From CAXBGS01 sp963975425 (GTDB lineage Bacteria > Planctomycetota > Planctomycetia > Pirellulales > Pirellulaceae), in contig CAXBGS010000001.1 of assembly GCA_963975425.1 (NCBI GenBank), positions 1,116,001-1,180,000 of the forward strand: a stretch of DNA of 64,000 bases, given 5' to 3'. Below the pieces are notes generated by a model, which searched no databases, had not been told where the DNA came from, and saw nothing but the letters and a program-made list of their open reading frames with translations. The translations under genes were made by a program, and so were the position numbers. How positions within the stretch are numbered: the stretch's first letter is position 1; each line of letters opens with the position of its first letter. Below, piece by piece: positions 60,865 to 64,000 of this stretch.

Positions 60865-61842
60865 ATGACCTCATCGAACAACCCTAGCGTTCGCAGCATG
60901 ACGGGCCAGGGATACGCTTCGACGAAGGGTGACCTCGGGCAAGTGTCTGTCGAGGTGCGCACCGTCAACCATCGCGGTTTCAAGTGTTCACCGCGGGTCA
61001 GCGATTCGCTTTCATCGCTGGAAAGCAAGATCGAAGCCCTTGCCCGATCGTTGATTCACCGCGGCAGCATTCACTTGAATGTTTCGTATCGGCCTCCCTC
61101 AGAGAAGGCTTTGCCCAAGATCGACGGCGACGTCTTGCAGGCCTATTACCACGAACTGAATCGTGCCCGCGAAGCGGTCGGTGGCGGTGTCGAAATCGAC
61201 TTGGCATCCCTGATGAGTCTGCCCGGTGTGATCCGCCCGGCTCGGGAAGACCGCCGCGACGACACCCAATTATGGGACTTTGTCCGCGAAGGGATCGTTG
61301 ACGCCTTTGAAAATTTGAACCAGATGCGGTCTGTTGAAGGCGCGAATATGGCCGAAACGCTGGAGGCTGATTGCGACCTGGTTCGTTCACACGTCCAGCG
61401 AATTGCCGAACTGGCACCGCGCGCCGTGGACACGTATCGCGCACGGCTGCAGGCCAAAATCGAGCGGATCCTCGCCGAAAACAATCTTGAATCACAGCCG
61501 GTTGACCTGTTGCGAGAAGTCCAGGTCTACGCAGATCGAATCGATGTCAGCGAAGAAATCACTCGGCTCGACAGTCATCTGAAAATGTTTTCCAGCGTGC
61601 TCGCCGGCGACGGTCACGGCTTAGCCGCGATCGGCAAATCGGGAAAATCCGGTTCGCAGAAAACGTCCTCGCAAAATGGGCGTGAACCGACCGGCCGCAA
61701 ACTGGATTTTATCATCCAAGAGATGTTCCGCGAAACGAACACGATCGGCAGCAAATCGGCCGATGCCGAGGTCTCCGCCCATGTGGTCGAGGTCAAATGT
61801 GCGATCGAACGAATGCGTGAATTGGTTCAAAATCTGGAGTAA
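60865..61842 (+). CDS. yicC: YicC-family endoribonuclease-like protein
   Basis: A 325-residue member of the YicC family (YicC N- and C-terminal domains), which E. coli studies link to RNA turnover. The N-terminus shows SMTGQGYASTKGDLGQVSVEVRTVNHRGFK, the signature opening, and the C-terminus EMFRETNTIGSKSADAEVSAHVVEVKCAIERMREQVQN-like block. An insertion with SGKSGSQKTSSQNG occurs around residues 268-285. The ATG at 60865 is likely; 60811 would add 18 residues, and 60898 is another option. It starts the conserved yicC-gmk-rpoZ-coaC order. Confidence 0.92.
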   Translation: MTSSNNPSVRSMTGQGYASTKGDLGQVSVEVRTVNHRGFKCSPRVSDSLSSLESKIEALARSLIHRGSIHLNVSYRPPSEKALPKIDGDVLQAYYHELNRAREAVGGGVEIDLASLMSLPGVIRPAREDRRDDTQLWDFVREGIVDAFENLNQMRSVEGANMAETLEADCDLVRSHVQRIAELAPRAVDTYRARLQAKIERILAENNLESQPVDLLREVQVYADRIDVSEEITRLDSHLKMFSSVLAGDGHGLAAIGKSGKSGSQKTSSQNGREPTGRKLDFIIQEMFRETNTIGSKSADAEVSAHVVEVKCAIERMRELVQNLE

Positions 61843-61901
61843 CCATTGGGATCGATTGCGAGTATCCTGAGGCACAAGAGTCATGATGAGACGGCACCGA
61901 G

Positions 61902-62504
61902 ATGGAATGTGACAATTCAAGTCGATTGATCATCGTTTCCGGCCCCAGTGGCGCGGGAAAGTCGACGGTGGTCCGGCGGCTGCTCGAGCGGTGCGAATTG
62001 CCGATGGTTCAAAGCATCTCGGCGACGACCCGAGCCCCACGCGATGCCGAAGTCGACGGCCGGGATTACTATTTTTTGACCGACGCCGAGTTCGAGCAGC
62101 GGAAACGGAACGGGGACTTCTTGGAATGCAAAGAGGTTTTCGGCCGCGGACACTGGTACGGAACCTTGCGTGAGGAGGTTGCCTCTGGCCTAAAACAGGG
62201 CAAATGGGTTATTTTGGAGATCGATGTTCAGGGTGCCCTTACCGTTATCGAGAATGAAAAGTTCGACCCCATCACGCTGTTCATCCATCCCGGCGGAATG
62301 GAAGAACTCGAGCGGCGCCTGAGAGACCGGGGAACCGAAACCGAAGAGGCCATCACCGCGAGGTTAGAGACGGCCTATAGCGAGATGCGGCACATGCATC
62401 ACTACCAATACGAAATCATCAACACGTCGGTCGAAACGGCAGTCAACGAAATCTGCCAAATCCTCCGAGACCAAAAGGAAAAGAGCACATGCTCGAAGAG
62501 TTAA
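61902..62504 (+). CDS. gmk: Guanylate kinase
   Basis: A 200-residue kinase phosphorylating GMP to GDP. P-loop SGPSGAGKST (residues 13-22), GMP-binding ATTRAPRDAEVDGRDYYFL, and VILEIDVQGALTV (Walker B). Length and motifs are standard. Its end overlaps the rpoZ start by 16 bases, an overlap that suggests coupled translation. Confidence 0.97.
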   Translation: MECDNSSRLIIVSGPSGAGKSTVVRRLLERCELPMVQSISATTRAPRDAEVDGRDYYFLTDAEFEQRKRNGDFLECKEVFGRGHWYGTLREEVASGLKQGKWVILEIDVQGALTVIENEKFDPITLFIHPGGMEELERRLRDRGTETEEAITARLETAYSEMRHMHHYQYEIINTSVETAVNEICQILRDQKEKSTCSKS

Positions 62505-62767
62505 AAGAAGAAGAAATTGTCAACAAGGTCGGCGGACGTTTCAAGCTAAGCACGTTGATTCAGAAACGACTTGTGCAACTGAATCAAGGCAGCCGTGCGT
62601 TGGTCAATTCCGATACCCATGACAAAATGACCATCGTTTTGCAGGAAATCATGCAAGACAAGATCGTCCTGAACATGGACAACGAAGTCCAAACGGTGGA
62701 AGAGTTGGACCTTGACGCGACGATTGCTGCTGCGGAAACCCCCGACATCGAAGCCAGCGATCTGTAA
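62489..62767 (+). CDS. rpoZ: RNA polymerase omega subunit
   Basis: A 92-residue omega subunit. It has VNKVGGRFKLSTLIQKRLVQLNQGSRALV, equivalent to the conserved N-terminal helix pair that clamps the beta-prime C-terminus, followed by an acidic tail. Position after gmk is the classical order. Short proteins of this type are best supported by this context. Confidence 0.93.
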   Translation: MLEELKEEEIVNKVGGRFKLSTLIQKRLVQLNQGSRALVNSDTHDKMTIVLQEIMQDKIVLNMDNEVQTVEELDLDATIAAAETPDIEASDL

Positions 62768-62785
62768 GCCACCCGTTCTGCTTTG

Positions 62786-63358
62786 ATGACCAAATCGCCC
62801 TCCGACCCGGCACCACGACGCATCCTTTTGGCTGTCGGTGGAGGTATCGCGGCCTATAAATCAGCGATCGTATGCAGCCGATTGGTCCAAAGCGGATATG
62901 ACGTGCGTGTCGCCATGACCGATTCGGCAAAGAACTTCATCGGCGCCGCGACAATGTCAGCGCTATCGGGTAAATCCGCTGTCAGTGATTCGTTCGATAC
63001 CGATCGTTTTCCGCTCGGTGCGCATATCGAATTAGCGCGCGACGTGGATTTGATGGTGGTCGCGCCGGCCACGGCCAATTTATTGGGCAAGTTCGCGCAC
63101 GGGATCGCCGATGATTTGGTCAGCACGCTCTACTTGCAAGTCGATTGTCCGGTACTGCTGGCCCCGGCGATGAGCGACCCGATGTGGAACAAGCCGTCGG
63201 TCCGTCGAAACGTGGAAACGTTGCGCGGCGATGGCGTTCAGTTTGTCGGCCCCGAAAGTGGTTGGCTCAGTTGTCGAGTACGCGGCGAAGGGCGGATGAG
63301 TGAACCCGACTCGATTGTTAATGCCATCGAGCAATATTTCATTGATCACGCTTCCTGA
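62786..63358 (+). CDS. coaC: Phosphopantothenoylcysteine decarboxylase-type flavoprotein (CoaC only)
   Basis: A 190-residue flavoprotein from the ATG at 62786 (a TTG one codon upstream is less likely). It has the FMN-binding GGGIAAYK, the catalytic His in GAHIELARD, and the C-terminal LSCRVRGEGRM with the active-site Cys. The normally conserved PxMNxxMW motif reads PAMSDPMW, with Ser where Asn contacts the substrate. Unlike many bacterial coaBC genes, the CoaB ligase domain is not fused. The change may alter the substrate, but the overall decarboxylase fold is clear. Confidence 0.88.
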   Translation: MTKSPSDPAPRRILLAVGGGIAAYKSAIVCSRLVQSGYDVRVAMTDSAKNFIGAATMSALSGKSAVSDSFDTDRFPLGAHIELARDVDLMVVAPATANLLGKFAHGIADDLVSTLYLQVDCPVLLAPAMSDPMWNKPSVRRNVETLRGDGVQFVGPESGWLSCRVRGEGRMSEPDSIVNAIEQYFIDHAS

Positions 63359-63381
63359 ACCTCTCCGATAGAGTCGATTCC

Positions 63382-64000
63382 ATGTCGCTTTTTGTCTTCG
63401 GCCATCGCAATCCTGATACCGATGCGATTTGCAGTGCGATCGCGTATGCCGAGTATCTGCAACAGACCACTCGGCCCGACGCGATTGCCGCGTGTTGTGG
63501 TCCGCCCAATCAACGCACCGAGTTCGCGCTGCGCAAAGCGGGTCTGCAACCGCCGCGGATCATCATGGACCTGCAGCCGGAAATCGAAGACGTCTGTGAA
63601 CGAGACGTACAGACGGCGAATATCCAAGACGTGTTCTACGAGGTCTATCAAAAGATGGACGTCCACGGATTGCGATCGATTCCGGTTCTCGATGACGATG
63701 GCGCCGTGCTCGGACTGGTCACCTTGCTGGACCTGCTTGAACTGGTGTTTCAAGGCGGCGTCGATCCGGTTCGCTCTCGCGAGATTCGCAGCAACCTTAG
63801 CAAGATCCTTTCCATTCTGGGCGGAACATTCCAGCATGTCGTCGAACCCGATCGCAACGACGACTTTCTGGTTACCGTGGGTGCGATGAGCGCTGGCGGT
63901 TTTACCGAGCGGATGAAGCAGTTCGCGCCCGAACGATTGCTCGTCGTCAGCGGTGATCGACCGACCATTCAGTTACCGGCACTGGAAATGGGCGTGCGAG
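63382..64000 (+). CDS. Family II (DHH) inorganic pyrophosphatase with CBS domain, truncated by the window
   Basis: The first 206 residues of a longer protein that runs off the end. The DHH opening is FGHRNPDTDAICSAIAYAEYL, with metal-binding His and two Asp. A CBS-like insert follows (ANIQDVFYEVYQKMDVHGLRSIPVLDDDGAVLGLVTLLDLLEL). Such CBS-PPases hydrolyse pyrophosphate and are regulated by adenine nucleotides. The DHHA2 domain and the remaining part are outside the window, so the call rests on the N-terminal third. Confidence 0.88.
   Translation, partial: MSLFVFGHRNPDTDAICSAIAYAEYLQQTTRPDAIAACCGPPNQRTEFALRKAGLQPPRIIMDLQPEIEDVCERDVQTANIQDVFYEVYQKMDVHGLRSIPVLDDDGAVLGLVTLLDLLELVFQGGVDPVRSREIRSNLSKILSILGGTFQHVVEPDRNDDFLVTVGAMSAGGFTERMKQFAPERLLVVSGDRPTIQLPALEMGVR

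Overview
The window looks like a chromosome segment of a planctomycete, probably close to Rhodopirellula (Pirellulaceae). This is inferred from gene content: a very large membrane Ser/Thr kinase with TPR repeats and a DWG in place of DFG, a PF07638-type ECF sigma factor, a Tat-exported Gfo/Idh/MocA oxidoreductase, a Tat-signal DUF3500-like protein, frequent TTG/GTG starts and moderate GC. No alignment or tree was possible here.

Region 1 (320-26826) is one long plus-strand locus for a surface polysaccharide. It opens with an O-antigen-ligase/polymerase-like protein fused to a TPR tail. Next come nucleotide-sugar enzymes (RfbB, Gmd, WecE, WecD), a Wzx-type flippase and a WecF-type transferase. 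RfbB, WecE, WecD and WecF together spell the route to dTDP-Fuc4NAc and its transfer to a lipid-linked acceptor, as in enterobacterial common antigen. A series of GT2 and GT4 transferases, a second polymerase-like membrane protein, an FkbM methyltransferase and a truncated FkbM-like remnant follow. Two gene-poor stretches of about 590-680 bp flank a WaaE-like GT2. The locus ends with a Wzc-type co-polymerase/tyrosine kinase. No initiating phosphoglycosyltransferase, RmlA, GDP-fucose synthase, Wza-like exporter or Wzb-like phosphatase is in the window.

Region 2 (26935-41000) is housekeeping and mixed: a CYTH protein, a secreted propeller-like protein, a TlpA-like thioredoxin, a ThiD2-ThiE fusion, an SGNH hydrolase, tRNA-Arg(CCT), a RadC protein with an N-terminal winged-helix-like extension, a radical SAM protein, a DUF3500-like Tat protein, and methionine genes metY and metX, the latter fused to metW. 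A Gfo/Idh/MocA oxidoreductase ends at a clear intrinsic terminator.

Region 3 (41248-57889) carries an AIM24-family protein, an ECF sigma factor, a three-gene set with ATGA overlaps (GT39-like, DPM1-like GT2, methyltransferase), a secreted PDZ protein, a secreted repeat protein, the giant Ser/Thr kinase and a 773-residue protein of unknown function with a degenerate kinase-like N-terminus. Tandem repeats start at the stop codons of the AIM24 and PDZ genes and place stop codons in all three frames.

Region 4 (58002-64000) is core metabolism: DAHP synthase overlapping tpiA, secG with a long acidic tail, then yicC-gmk-rpoZ-coaC and the start of a CBS-containing family II pyrophosphatase cut by the window edge.
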